The translations under genes were made by a program, and so were the position numbers. From contig NZ_CALFYO010000033.1 of assembly GCF_937952055.1 (NCBI RefSeq), positions 62,001-126,000 on the forward strand: a stretch of DNA of 64,000 bases, in the 5' to 3' direction. Under the pieces are notes generated by a model that made no database searches, was not told where the DNA came from, and saw nothing but the letters and a program-made list of their open reading frames with translations. Within the stretch, counting starts at the first letter, position 1, and every line of letters begins with the position of its first letter. Below, in pieces: positions 27,352 to 36,386 of this stretch. Origin of the DNA: an uncultured Piscinibacter sp. (GTDB lineage Bacteria > Pseudomonadota > Gammaproteobacteria > Burkholderiales > Burkholderiaceae_C).

Positions 27352-28782
27352 ATGCCGGAGCACCGTGGTCCCGAGTCGCAGCGCGAGATGCTCTCGCTGG
27401 TCACCGCACGCGTGCGCGACGCCTATGTACGCAAGCCGTTCTACGTGGACGGCGCGCTCGACCTGGTGTCGGTGTGTCGCCTGCTTTCGGCGCAGGGGCT
27501 GACCAGCGCGCTGGTGAGGGACGGCGGCCGGCTCGGCATCTTCACCACCACCGACCTGCGCGACGCGCTGCTGCGCGCGGAGTCGCCCGCGGTGCTGGCC
27601 GTGCGCGAGGTGGCGCGCTTCGAACTGGTCGAGATCGAGGCGGACGCTGAGCTGTTCGAGGCTCTGTGGCTGATGGTGCGCCAGCGCGTGCACAGGCTCC
27701 TGGTGCGCGACGGCAGCGGGGTGCTGGGCGTGCTCGGGCAGCTCGACCTGGTCAGCTTCGTCGCCAACCACTCGCACATCGTCGCGGTGCAGATCGACGA
27801 GGCGACCTCGGTGGCCGAGCTGAAGGCGGCAGCACAGCGCGTCGATGCCATGGCGGTCTGGCTGCACGACGACGGCATCCGCGTCGAACGCATCGCCCGG
27901 CTGGTCGGCGAGCTGAACCGCCGCCTGTTCGCGCGGCTGTGGCAGCTGCTCGCGCCACCGGCCCTGGTGGCCGACAGTTGCCTGCTGGTGATGGGCAGCG
28001 AAGGGCGTGGCGAGCAGATCCTCAAGACCGATCAGGACAACGCGCTGCTGCTGCGCGACGGCGTGTCGCATCCCGAGCTCGCAGACGTTGCGGCGCGCTT
28101 CAACGCCGCGCTGATCGAGTTCGGCTATCCGCCGTGCCCGGGCGGCATCATGTTGACGCGGCCGCCGTGGCAGGCCAGCGAGACGCAGTTCAAGGCGACG
28201 CTGCAGGCGTGGCTGTACGGCGCCGACCCGCTGGGCGTGGTCCATCTGGCGATCTTCTTCGACGCCGTGGCGGTGGCCGGCGACGAATCGCTGCTGCGCG
28301 GCCTGCGCGAGTACCTCGACGGCATGCTCGCCGGTGGTGACGCCTTCCTCGCGCGCTTCGCGGCTGCGGCCGACCAGTTCGAGGAGCATCAGAGCTGGCT
28401 GGCGCGACTGACCTCGCGGGCCGACGATCAGCTGCTCGACCTGAAGAAGCTCGGCACCTTCCCGATCGTGCATGGCGTGCGTGCGCTGTGCCTCAAGCAC
28501 GGCGTGCGCGAGGCCGGCACCGCCGCGCGGCTCGAGGTTCTGGTGGCGCGCAGACTGCTCGACGCACCGCTCGGGCGCGACCTCGCCGAAGCGCTGCACT
28601 TCCTCATGGGTCTGAGGCTGCGCCACCAGTTGCGTGCGCGGGCGGCCGGCGCCGTGCCCGACAACACCGTGCGCCCCTCCGCGCTGTCGACCATGGAGCG
28701 CGACCAGCTGCGCGACGCGCTGGCGATCGGCAAACGCTTCCGCACGCTGCTGCGCCAGGTCTTCCGCCTCGACGCGCTCTGA
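27352..28782 (+). CDS. CBS-domain DUF294 putative nucleotidyltransferase
   Basis: 476 residues. A CBS pair is at ~residues 20-145 (YVRKPFYVDGALDLVSVCRL; LGQLDLVSFVANHSH). A DUF294 nucleotidyltransferase-like domain follows with the motif LVMGSEGRGEQILKTDQDNAL (~222-242, ending in the acidic DxD pair). Then comes the helical DUF294 C-terminal domain (DLKKLGTFPIVHGVRALCLKHGV). The family is related to GlnD-type nucleotidyltransferases, but activity is unproven. It starts 19 bp after the actP terminator. In Pseudomonas, as I recall, such genes also sit beside actP. It lacks the cyclic-nucleotide-like domain that its neighbour at 28919 has. Confidence 0.88.
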   Translation: MPEHRGPESQREMLSLVTARVRDAYVRKPFYVDGALDLVSVCRLLSAQGLTSALVRDGGRLGIFTTTDLRDALLRAESPAVLAVREVARFELVEIEADAELFEALWLMVRQRVHRLLVRDGSGVLGVLGQLDLVSFVANHSHIVAVQIDEATSVAELKAAAQRVDAMAVWLHDDGIRVERIARLVGELNRRLFARLWQLLAPPALVADSCLLVMGSEGRGEQILKTDQDNALLLRDGVSHPELADVAARFNAALIEFGYPPCPGGIMLTRPPWQASETQFKATLQAWLYGADPLGVVHLAIFFDAVAVAGDESLLRGLREYLDGMLAGGDAFLARFAAAADQFEEHQSWLARLTSRADDQLLDLKKLGTFPIVHGVRALCLKHGVREAGTAARLEVLVARRLLDAPLGRDLAEALHFLMGLRLRHQLRARAAGAVPDNTVRPSALSTMERDQLRDALAIGKRFRTLLRQVFRLDAL

Positions 28783-28793
28783 GGCCCCTCGAC

Positions 28794-28812
28794 GCCCGCC
28801 CGCGGGGCGGGC
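28794..28812 (+). terminator. GC-rich hairpin between the two DUF294 genes
   Basis: GCCCGCCC, a GCG loop and GGGCGGGC form an 8-bp perfect stem 12 bp after the stop at 28782. It is followed by TTGCTC rather than a T-run, so it may pause or partly terminate transcription. Confidence 0.5.
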
Positions 28813-28918
28813 TTGCTCGAAATCAAGAAACCGCCCCCTTTGTCGCGGCGACGGCGTTGCGCGGTCGGGTCTTCGGCGAGACTCGGGCTTGTTGCACCCT
28901 CCTGTTGCTCGCCGTGCC

Positions 28919-30766
28919 ATGAAAGACGACCCCGCCGCTCCTGCCGCCGACGTTGCCGCGCTGCTCGCCGGGCACGCCGCGTTCGCGGCGCTCGACGATA
29001 CGGATCGCGCCGGCATCGCCGACGCCATGGCGCGGGCGCGATTCGAGGCCGGTGCCGTCGTTGCAGAGGGCACCGGCCTGCGCGAGCATCTGCATCTCGT
29101 GCTGCGTGGCCAGGTCATGCTGATGCTCGGCGACAACGCGACGACCGCCCTTCGGGCGGGCGGATGGTTCGGCGCCGGCGTCGGTCCGCATGGCGCGGTC
29201 GGGCCGTGGCGCGCGGTGGCGGGCGATGCCACGGAAGTGGCCCTGTTGCCCGCCGCGGCCGTGCAGCAGCTGCTCGAGCGGCATCCGGCCCTGGCGCTTC
29301 ACCTCGCCCCTCCGATCGGCGAGGCGGCTTCCGGCGCAGCCGGCGGCGATCCGCACCTGAGCCTGATGACCACGCCGGTGCGCGCGCTGCTCAAGCGCCC
29401 GCCCGTGACGCTGCCGCCGACGGCGAGCATCCTCGAGACAGCGCGGACGATGCGCGAGCAGCGTGTCTCCTCCGTGCTGCTGCTCGAACGCGAGCACCTG
29501 TTCGGCCTGGTGACCGACCGCGACCTGCGCAACCGCGCGCTGGCCGCCGGGCTCGACACGGCGCTGCCGGTGCTGGAGATCGCCACCGTGGCACCGCTGG
29601 CGGTGGACATCGCGCAGCCGGCCTTCGAGGCCCTGCTGCTGATGGCCAGGCACAACATCCACCACGTGCCCGTGCTCGACGGCCAGCGCGTGGCTGGCAT
29701 GATCACCGCGACCGACCTCACCGAGCAGCACAGCACCTCGGCGGTGTACCTGGCCGGCGAGGTCCACAAGCAGACCACCGTCGAGGGGCTGGCCGAGGCA
29801 GCAGGCCGAGTCAAGCAGCTTCAGCGCAGCCTCGCCGCCGCCCAGGCCAGCGCCTACAGCACCGGCCACATCGTCACCGCGATCACCGACGCGATCACCG
29901 TGCGGCTGCTCCAGCTGGCCGAGGCCCGTCTCGGCCCGCCGCCGGTCGACTACGCCTGGGTGGCCGCCGGCTCGCAGGCGCGCAGCGAGCAGACGGCGAA
30001 GAGTGATCAGGACAACTGCATGATCCTCGACGACCGCTACGACGAGGCGGTGCACGGCGACTACTTCAAGGCACTGGCGAACTTCGTCAACGACGGGCTG
30101 GACGCCTGCGGCTATGTCTACTGCCCGGGCGAGATGATGGCGCGCACCGACGAATGGCGCCAGCCGCAGCGTCGCTGGGCGGACTACTTCCACCGCTGGA
30201 CGAACGAACCCGAGCCGAAGGCGCTGATGCTGACCTGCGTGTTCTTCGACCTGCGCCTGATCTACGGCCGCGCCTCGCTGCTCGACGAACTGCGTGCCGA
30301 CGTGCTGGCGCGCACGCGCGACAACCGCATCTTCCTTGCCTACATGGTCGGCAACGCACTCGACCACCGCCCGCCGCTGTCACTCTTCGGCGGCATCTCG
30401 ACGGTCAAGCACGGAGAGCTGCGCGACACCGTGGACCTGAAGCACAGCGGCATCGTGCCGATCGTCGACCTCGCGCGCATCTATGCGCTGGCCGGCGGAC
30501 ACGACGCCGTCAACACGCACGATCGCCTGATGGTGGCGGCGCAGAGCAAGGAGATCAGCGAGCGCAGCGCGCACGATCTGCGCGACGCGCTGGAGTTCAT
30601 GGCCACGCTGCGCATCCGCCACCAGGCGGGCCAGATCGCGCGCGGCGAGGCGGCGGACAACTTCCTCTCCCTCTCGGAGCTGAGCAACTTCGAGCGCGGC
30701 CAGCTCAAGGATGCCTTCGGCGTCGTGCAGACGCTGCAGAGCGTGCTGGCGCAGCGCTACCGCTAG
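28919..30766 (+). CDS. Cyclic-nucleotide-like, CBS and DUF294 putative nucleotidyltransferase
   Basis: 615 residues. Order: cNMP-binding-like barrel (~15-125, GTGLREHLHLVLRGQVMLML), CBS pair (~155-275, PVTLPPTASILETARTMREQ; HHVPVLDGQRVAGMITATDL), and a DUF294 nucleotidyltransferase-like domain with GSQARSEQTAKSDQDNCMIL (~355-375). The helical DUF294 C-terminal domain ends it. In the core motif the first acidic position follows Ser (SDQD) instead of Thr. Start at ATG 28919, 136 bp after the preceding gene. It converges on the exonuclease gene with 12 bp between stops. Likely a signal-responsive regulator; substrate unknown. Confidence 0.88.
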   Translation: MKDDPAAPAADVAALLAGHAAFAALDDTDRAGIADAMARARFEAGAVVAEGTGLREHLHLVLRGQVMLMLGDNATTALRAGGWFGAGVGPHGAVGPWRAVAGDATEVALLPAAAVQQLLERHPALALHLAPPIGEAASGAAGGDPHLSLMTTPVRALLKRPPVTLPPTASILETARTMREQRVSSVLLLEREHLFGLVTDRDLRNRALAAGLDTALPVLEIATVAPLAVDIAQPAFEALLLMARHNIHHVPVLDGQRVAGMITATDLTEQHSTSAVYLAGEVHKQTTVEGLAEAAGRVKQLQRSLAAAQASAYSTGHIVTAITDAITVRLLQLAEARLGPPPVDYAWVAAGSQARSEQTAKSDQDNCMILDDRYDEAVHGDYFKALANFVNDGLDACGYVYCPGEMMARTDEWRQPQRRWADYFHRWTNEPEPKALMLTCVFFDLRLIYGRASLLDELRADVLARTRDNRIFLAYMVGNALDHRPPLSLFGGISTVKHGELRDTVDLKHSGIVPIVDLARIYALAGGHDAVNTHDRLMVAAQSKEISERSAHDLRDALEFMATLRIRHQAGQIARGEAADNFLSLSELSNFERGQLKDAFGVVQTLQSVLAQRYR

Positions 30767-30778
30767 CCGCGGCGCGGC

Positions 30779-32968
30779 TCAATAGCGCACGCGCGCGAAG
30801 TAGCTCTTCTGCGCCGCCTCGCGCGCCTGGCCGAGGGTGTGGATGCCCCGCTCGGCGAGCAAGGGGATCAGCTTCTGGAACACCTCGGCCGTGACCATCG
30901 CATCGCCCAGCGCGGTGTGCCGACCGATCACGGTGATGTCGAAGCGCTCGGCGATCGCCTCGAGGCGGTGAGAGTCCTGGTTCGGGTGCACCACCGCCGA
31001 GAGCAGCAGCGTGTCCAGCACCGGCTGGTCGAAGCGCACGCCGGTGCGTTCCTCCTTGAGCTGCAGGAAGCGCATGTCGAAGGCGGCGTTGTGCGCCACC
31101 AGCACGGTGTCCTGCGCGTAGGCGTGGAAGGCGGGCAGCACCTCGTCGATGGTCGGCTGACCGTCGACCATGTCCTGCGTGATGCCGTGGATCGGGATCG
31201 ACGCCTCGGGGATGCTGCGGCGGGGATCGACGAGCTGCTCGAAGCACTCGCCGCGCAGCAGCTTGCCGTTGACCACGCGCGCCGCGCCGATCTGGATGAT
31301 CTCGTCGCCGGCCGAAGGCTGCAGGCCGGTGGTCTCGGTGTCGAACACGGTGTAGGCCAGCTCGACGAGGCGGCGGTCGTCGAGCGCATGGCTGCTCTCG
31401 CTGCCGGCGAAGAGGTCGAAGTCGTAGTACTCGGGCCGGCTCTCGCTGCGCAGGAAGGCAGCCTCGCTGGCCTCCTGCGCCGCCGCGCTGGGCGCCAGCG
31501 GCAGGAGGAAGCGGAAGAAGGCCTGGTGGCGCACGCGGTCGCGCTCGAACCAGAACTCCCCGCCGTGCCGCTGCACCACGTCGCGCACCGTCAGCGAGCT
31601 GCTCTCGCTGCCCGTGACGATCGGGTCCATCTCCCAGCTCATCACCGTCTCGGTGCTCATCGCCTGACCCGACCAGACCAGGTCCAGCCGTGCGCGCTGC
31701 GCATCCCCGGCGGCCAGGCGCAGGTGCAGGGCCTTGACCTCGAACTCGTCGCGCAGGCGCTGCGCCAGGTAGCCCAGCGCCTGCAGCAGCGAGAAGCTGT
31801 CGAGCTTGAGCCACAGCGCCGCGTCCACCTCGCCCGTGCCGGCCGCCAGGCCGGTCTGGTGCTCGATGCGCCGCCGCGCCGCCTGCACGAAGTCGGCGCC
31901 GAGCATCTCCTCCAGCGGCCAGCGAGTGGCCAGCCCCTGAGCGCTGCGCGCGGCGAGCTCGTTGATGCGCCGGCTCATCGTGCGGGCCTCTTCGCGCACG
32001 ACGCCGAGGAAGCGCTCGCGCATCGCCGGCTCGAGCGCCTCGTCGTCGAGCATCTCGGCCGCCGCCTGCAGGTTGGCCAGCGCGCCGCGGCTGCCCTCGG
32101 TGAGGCCATGCAGCAGCCGCTCGCGCTCGCTCTCCTGCTCGTAGTCGCGCGTGATGTTGTCGAGCATGAGCACGAAGCCGGTGATCGCGCCCGCCGATGC
32201 ATCGCCCTCGGCGGCGCGCACCGGCGCCATCTGGGCCCGCAGCAGCTGCCCCGAGCGCGTGACGGTGACGAACTGCGCGCTCGGGTGCGCGGCGCCGCGC
32301 TGGATGCGCTGCGTCACGCTCTCCAGGGCGTGGGCCACCAGCTTGCGCTCGAACACCGTGTAGATGGATCGGCCCAGTCCGATCAGCTCGGCGCCGTCGG
32401 CCAGCGTCGGCGCGTCGGACAGGGCGCGGAACTGCATGCGCGCGCGGTTGTTGTAGAGCAGGATGCGACCGTCGAGGTTGCACACGACCACGCTCTGCGT
32501 CAGCTCGCTCATCAGCGCGGCCAGGCGGTTGCGTTCCTGCTCGATGCCGCGGCTGGCGCGCGCCACCTCGTCGGCAATGTCGCGGCGCAGCTGGTCGCGC
32601 TGGCGGGCCAGCTCGTTGAGGGCCTGCGCCAGCCCCTGCAGGTCGGCGCTGCCGGCCGGCGCTCCGATGTCGCGCCGGACGTCGGTGCTCAGCAGGACGA
32701 GCGCCTCCTCGCGCAGCTTCGCCGGCGCGGCAATCCAGCGCCGGAACAGCGGCTGGGCCGCTGCGGCAGCCCCGGCGACCAGGGCCAGCGCCACCATCGC
32801 GAGCAGCGCGATGCGGTCGCCGAGCATCGTCTGCAGGGCATCGCGCTGAGCCACGTCCAGCGTCGACCAGACCAGCAGGCCACCACCGAGCGCGAATGCG
32901 GCCAGCAGTGCTGCCGCCACGCCGGCGGCGGCCGCCATCGCCAGCAAGAGCGGCCGGTCGCGACTCAT
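30779..32968 (-). CDS. Membrane sensor fused to DEDDh 3'-5' exonuclease (PAS, pseudo-kinase, exonuclease)
   Basis: 729 residues. Two N-terminal membrane helices (~8-35 and ~53-75) are followed by a HAMP/coiled region and a PAS-like domain (~150-275, VVCNLDGRILLYNNRA). Next is a helical segment in the place of a histidine-kinase dimerisation domain, without the phospho-histidine (LTEGSRGALANLQAAAEML). A degenerate ATPase-like fold follows (QRHGGEFWFERDRVRHQAFF). The C-terminal DnaQ-type exonuclease domain has all catalytic residues: Asp543 and Glu545 (FDTETTGL), Asp631 (AHNAAFDMRFL), His684 and Asp689 (HTALGDAMVTAEVF). It overlaps the receiver gene by 4 bp. The nucleic-acid or nucleotide substrate is unknown. 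Confidence 0.88.
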   Translation of the reverse strand: MSRDRPLLLAMAAAAGVAAALLAAFALGGGLLVWSTLDVAQRDALQTMLGDRIALLAMVALALVAGAAAAAQPLFRRWIAAPAKLREEALVLLSTDVRRDIGAPAGSADLQGLAQALNELARQRDQLRRDIADEVARASRGIEQERNRLAALMSELTQSVVVCNLDGRILLYNNRARMQFRALSDAPTLADGAELIGLGRSIYTVFERKLVAHALESVTQRIQRGAAHPSAQFVTVTRSGQLLRAQMAPVRAAEGDASAGAITGFVLMLDNITRDYEQESERERLLHGLTEGSRGALANLQAAAEMLDDEALEPAMRERFLGVVREEARTMSRRINELAARSAQGLATRWPLEEMLGADFVQAARRRIEHQTGLAAGTGEVDAALWLKLDSFSLLQALGYLAQRLRDEFEVKALHLRLAAGDAQRARLDLVWSGQAMSTETVMSWEMDPIVTGSESSSLTVRDVVQRHGGEFWFERDRVRHQAFFRFLLPLAPSAAAQEASEAAFLRSESRPEYYDFDLFAGSESSHALDDRRLVELAYTVFDTETTGLQPSAGDEIIQIGAARVVNGKLLRGECFEQLVDPRRSIPEASIPIHGITQDMVDGQPTIDEVLPAFHAYAQDTVLVAHNAAFDMRFLQLKEERTGVRFDQPVLDTLLLSAVVHPNQDSHRLEAIAERFDITVIGRHTALGDAMVTAEVFQKLIPLLAERGIHTLGQAREAAQKSYFARVRY

Positions 32969-33348
32969 GCGCCGGCTGCCCCGCCGGCCAGCATGTCGCG
33001 CACCTTCTGCACCAGCTCCTTGGTGGAAAACGGCTTCGTCATGTAGGCGTCCGCGCCCATGGCCAGACCCTTGGCCACATCGGTGTCGCGGCCCTTGGCG
33101 GTGAGCATCAGCACCAGCGTGCCCTGCAGGGCTTCGTCGGCGCGCAGCTCCTGGCAGACCTCGAAGCCCGACTTGCCCGGCATCATCACGTCCAGCAGCA
33201 CCAGCCGAGGGCGCTCGCGGCGCAGCACGTCCAGCGCCTCGACGCCGTCGCGCGCCACGTGAACCTCGTAGCCCTCGCGCTTCATCAGGTACTCGAGCGA
33301 GATCAGGATGTTCGGCTCGTCGTCGGCGATGAGAACCTTGCTCGTCAT
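32965..33348 (-). CDS. Single-domain response regulator (CheY-like)
   Basis: 127 residues from ATG 33348 (MTSKVLIADDEPNILISL). The receiver domain is complete: acidic pair DDE at ~9-11, phospho-acceptor Asp in LVLLDVMMPGKSG (~55), conserved Thr/Ser in LMLTAKG and Lys in YMTKPFSTKEL (~105). No DNA-binding output domain follows. It overlaps the kinase upstream and the exonuclease downstream by 4 bp each (ATGA). It probably receives phosphate from that kinase and passes the signal by protein contact. Confidence 0.92.
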   Translation of the reverse strand: MTSKVLIADDEPNILISLEYLMKREGYEVHVARDGVEALDVLRRERPRLVLLDVMMPGKSGFEVCQELRADEALQGTLVLMLTAKGRDTDVAKGLAMGADAYMTKPFSTKELVQKVRDMLAGGAAGA

Positions 33349-36095
33349 GGCTTGTCTCCTGGCGTGGCCGCTGTCGCGCGCGCGGGCGCCGGCTCTGGGT
33401 TCATGGTCCAAGGTAGCGTGAAGGCGAAGCAGGCCCCTTGACCGACATCAGGGCGCAACTCCATGCGCCCGCCGAAGTGCTCGACGATCTGGCGGCTGAT
33501 CGGCAGGCCCAGCCCGGTGCCCTGCGGCCGCCGCGAGGCGTCGCCGCCCTGACGGAAGCGCTCGAAGATCAGCGCGCGCTGTGCCTGCGGCACGCCGGGG
33601 CCGTTGTCCTGCACTTCCACGGTGGCGCCGTGCTCGTCGGCGACGAGGCGCAGTTCGATCCGGCCGCCCGGGGAGGGCACGAACTTCGCCGCGTTGGACA
33701 GCAGGTTCATCAGCACCTGCATCAGCCGGTCGGGGTCGGCGCGCAGCGACGGCACACGTTCGGGCAGCGTCAGCACGAGCTCGGCGCCGCGCTCGCGCAG
33801 CATCTCGCGCACCGTCTGCGCCGCCTGGCGGATCAGGGCGACGAGGTCGACCTCGGCGTTGTGCCATTCGGCATGACCCGACTCGATCTTCGCCATGTCG
33901 AGCACCTGGTTGACCAGCCGCGTCAGGCGCTCCGTCTCGGCGACGACGATGCCGAGGAACTGCTGGCGCTGCGCCTGCGGCATCTGCGCATCGTCGAGCA
34001 TCATCTCGGCGAGCGCGCGGATCGAGGTCAGCGGCGTGCGCAGCTCGTGGGTGACCGAGGACATGAAGTCGTCCTTCAGCCGGTCCAGGCTCTCCAGTCG
34101 TTCGTTGGCGGCGCGCAGTTCGGCCGTCGCCTTCTCCAGCGCCTGCGAGTAGCTGCGCAGCTGGGAGGCCTCGTCGAGGATGCGCAGCACGTCGTCCATG
34201 TCCAGCGCTTCCTCCTCCACCACCGAGGCGACCATCACGCGCGCCGAAGCACTGCCGATCGCGCCGGCCAGCTGCGTCTCGACGAAGTGCACCAGGCTGG
34301 CGTCCGGCACGATGGACTCGATGCCGGCCGCGCCGCGCGAGCGCGCATAGTCCTCGAACAACCGCGTGGTGCGCCCGACGCCGAGGAAGCGCACCGCCAG
34401 CGCCAGCAGGTCCGCGACTTCGGCGCGGCCGCGCCAGAACACGGGCCGCACCGCCGCCTGCTTGCGGTCGAACACGTCGACGAAGAGCAGGGCCTGGCTG
34501 GTCTCGTGGGCCGACGGCGTGCGCACCAGCGGCACGGCCACGTACAGACCCAGGTTGGCCAGCAGGCTCCAGAACAGCGAGTGGGTGAGGTTGTCCAGCC
34601 CCGCCAGGCCGAACAGCTGCTCGGGCCGCAGCAGTGCGATGCCGAACGCGCCATGGGCGATGAAGTCGGTCTGCCACCAGCCCGACTTGGCGATCGAGGG
34701 CAGCATCAACGTGTAGGCCCACACCCCGAAGCCGGCCAGCAGGCCGGCCAGCGCGCCTTCGCGCGTGCCGCCCTTCCAGTACATGCCGCCGAGCAGTGCC
34801 GGGGCGAACTGGGCCACGGCGGCGAAGCTGATGAGGCCGATGCTGACCAGCGCATACGCTTCGCCGGCAAGGTGGAAGTAGAGGTAGCCCAGCAGCAGCA
34901 CGCCGACGATGGCGGCGCGCCGGATGCGCAGCAGCAGTTGCGTCAGGTCGCCGCGCTGCGCGACGCGGGGCAGCTTGAGCAGCAGCGGCATGACGAGGTC
35001 GTTGCAGACCATCGTCGAGACCGCGATGGCCTCGACGATCACCATGCCGGTTGCCGCCGACAGGCCCCCCACGAAGGCGGCCAGCGCGAGTCCCTGCTGG
35101 CCGGCGTCCAGCGGCAGCGAGAGCACGAAGGTGTCGGCGTTTGCCGCGCTGCCGAAATGCAGCAGGCCACCGAAGGCGATGGGCAGCACGAACACGTTGA
35201 TCGCCAGCAGGTAGGCCGGGAACACCCAGCTCGCGCGCCGGAGGTGGCGCTCGTCGACGTTCTCCACCACCATCACCTGGAACTGCCGCGGCAGCATCAG
35301 CACCGACAGCATCGACAGCAGCGTGAGCGCGAACCACTGCTCGTAGGCGAACGGCCGCCCCTGCGGCGAGAGCGTCATCAGGCTGCGCAGCTCCGGGTCG
35401 GCCTGCACGCGCGCGAACAGATCGCCGGCGCCGCCGAACAGCCCCCAGGTGACGAACACGCCGACCGCGATGAACGCCAGCAGCTTGACGACGGACTCGA
35501 AGGCGATGGCCGCGACCATGCCCTCGTGCCGCTCGGTGCTGTCGAGGTGGCGCGTGCCGAACACCATCGTGAAGCCAGCCAGCGCCAGCGCCACATACAG
35601 CGTGCCGTCGCGCCACCATGCGCCGTCCGCCGCCACCGGGACGCCTGCGGGCGTGGTCAGCAGCGAGTAGCCGCTGGCAATCGCCTTCAGTTGCAGCGCG
35701 ATGTAGGGAACGATGCCGACGACCGTGATCAGCGTCACCAGGCCCGCGAGCGCGCGGCTCTTGCCGTAGCGGCTGGCGACGAAGTCCGCGATCGACGTGA
35801 TGCGGTAGGTGTGCGCGATGCGGATCATCTTGCGCACCACCATCCAGGCCAGCAGCATCGCCAGCATCGGGCCGAGGTAGATCGGCAGGAACCACACGCC
35901 GCCGGTGGCCGCGCGGCCGACGCTGCCGAAGTAGGTCCAGGCCGTGCAGTACACCGCCATCGACAGCGCGTAGACCCAGGCGTTGCCGATCACCGAGCGG
36001 TTGCGCTGTGCCCGCAGGTCTGCCCACCAGGCGACGACGAACAGCAGCAGCAGGTAGAGGAACGACGCGCCGAGGACGAGCGAAGGCGCCAGCAT
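33345..36095 (-). CDS. Symporter-type sensor histidine kinase (CrbS/CbrA-like)
   Basis: 916 residues from ATG 36095 (MLAPSLVLGASFLYLLLL). The N-terminal ~500 residues form a sodium:solute-symporter domain (RSVIGNAWVYALSMAVYCTA; AAFVGGLSAATGMVIVEAIA). A linker with a STAC-like helix (SVVEEEALDMDDVLRILDEA) follows. HisKA has phospho-His683 in SSVTHELRTPL, and the ATPase domain has NLLSNAAKF, DNGPGVP and GTGLGLPIS, so it is an intact kinase. Kinases of this class in Pseudomonas and Vibrio sense acetate or other small carbon sources and control acs and actP. It lacks a fused receiver, which the adjacent CheY-like gene probably replaces. Confidence 0.9.
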   Translation of the reverse strand: MLAPSLVLGASFLYLLLLFVVAWWADLRAQRNRSVIGNAWVYALSMAVYCTAWTYFGSVGRAATGGVWFLPIYLGPMLAMLLAWMVVRKMIRIAHTYRITSIADFVASRYGKSRALAGLVTLITVVGIVPYIALQLKAIASGYSLLTTPAGVPVAADGAWWRDGTLYVALALAGFTMVFGTRHLDSTERHEGMVAAIAFESVVKLLAFIAVGVFVTWGLFGGAGDLFARVQADPELRSLMTLSPQGRPFAYEQWFALTLLSMLSVLMLPRQFQVMVVENVDERHLRRASWVFPAYLLAINVFVLPIAFGGLLHFGSAANADTFVLSLPLDAGQQGLALAAFVGGLSAATGMVIVEAIAVSTMVCNDLVMPLLLKLPRVAQRGDLTQLLLRIRRAAIVGVLLLGYLYFHLAGEAYALVSIGLISFAAVAQFAPALLGGMYWKGGTREGALAGLLAGFGVWAYTLMLPSIAKSGWWQTDFIAHGAFGIALLRPEQLFGLAGLDNLTHSLFWSLLANLGLYVAVPLVRTPSAHETSQALLFVDVFDRKQAAVRPVFWRGRAEVADLLALAVRFLGVGRTTRLFEDYARSRGAAGIESIVPDASLVHFVETQLAGAIGSASARVMVASVVEEEALDMDDVLRILDEASQLRSYSQALEKATAELRAANERLESLDRLKDDFMSSVTHELRTPLTSIRALAEMMLDDAQMPQAQRQQFLGIVVAETERLTRLVNQVLDMAKIESGHAEWHNAEVDLVALIRQAAQTVREMLRERGAELVLTLPERVPSLRADPDRLMQVLMNLLSNAAKFVPSPGGRIELRLVADEHGATVEVQDNGPGVPQAQRALIFERFRQGGDASRRPQGTGLGLPISRQIVEHFGGRMELRPDVGQGACFAFTLPWTMNPEPAPARATAATPGDKP

Positions 36096-36122
36096 GTCAG
36101 TGGCGCCCGGCCGCCCCGAGCG
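36096..36122 (-). repeat. Partial copy C of the 82-bp repeat
   Basis: Read on the minus strand, CGGGGCGGCCGGGCGCCACTGAC lies directly against the kinase ATG. It matches the last ~25 bases of the repeat at 7680 and 47612 except for a few positions. The rest of the element is not recognisable here, so this is a truncated or diverged copy. Confidence 0.5.
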
Positions 36123-36178
36123 GCCGGCGCGCTTCCTCGTCGGACGGCAGCGGACGAAGCGTGTGCAGGCCTTGCATG

Positions 36179-36376
36179 CTAATCGGGGGCGCGTTCCATC
36201 AGCCAGGCCAGCGCGGCGATGAGCAGGGCCCAGATGAGGAACAGCGCGGCAGGAAAGAGCGGTACGCCCAGCAGCGTGGTGCCGCGGTCCCACAGCGCGA
36301 GCAGCGGGAAGTTGAACAGCAGCAGGGCCAGCGCGAACAGCCCGGCCAGGCGCTGGTGCAGCAGGCGGGTCTTCAC
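36179..36376 (-). CDS. Small two-helix membrane protein
   Basis: 65 residues from the GTG at 36376 (VKTRLLHQRLAGLFALALLL), preceded by GAGGCG. The frame is open farther upstream, but that part is Arg-rich and overlaps the neighbour. Two hydrophobic helices (LAGLFALALLLFNFPLLALW and FPAALFLIWALLIAALAWLM) flank a short RGTTLLG loop. It lies between a small membrane gene and the symporter-type kinase, all on the same strand. Similar tiny proteins accompany this kinase/symporter group in other betaproteobacteria as I recall. Function unknown. Confidence 0.7.
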   Translation of the reverse strand: MKTRLLHQRLAGLFALALLLFNFPLLALWDRGTTLLGVPLFPAALFLIWALLIAALAWLMERAPD

Positions 36377-36386
36377 GATCGTCGCC

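Noticed and set aside
25471..29232. Very long minus-strand open frame (about 1250 codons) opposite actP and the first DUF294 gene
   Set aside because: It is antisense to two well-identified genes, rich in Arg/His/Gly from mirrored codons, and matches no family; GC-rich DNA makes such shadows common.
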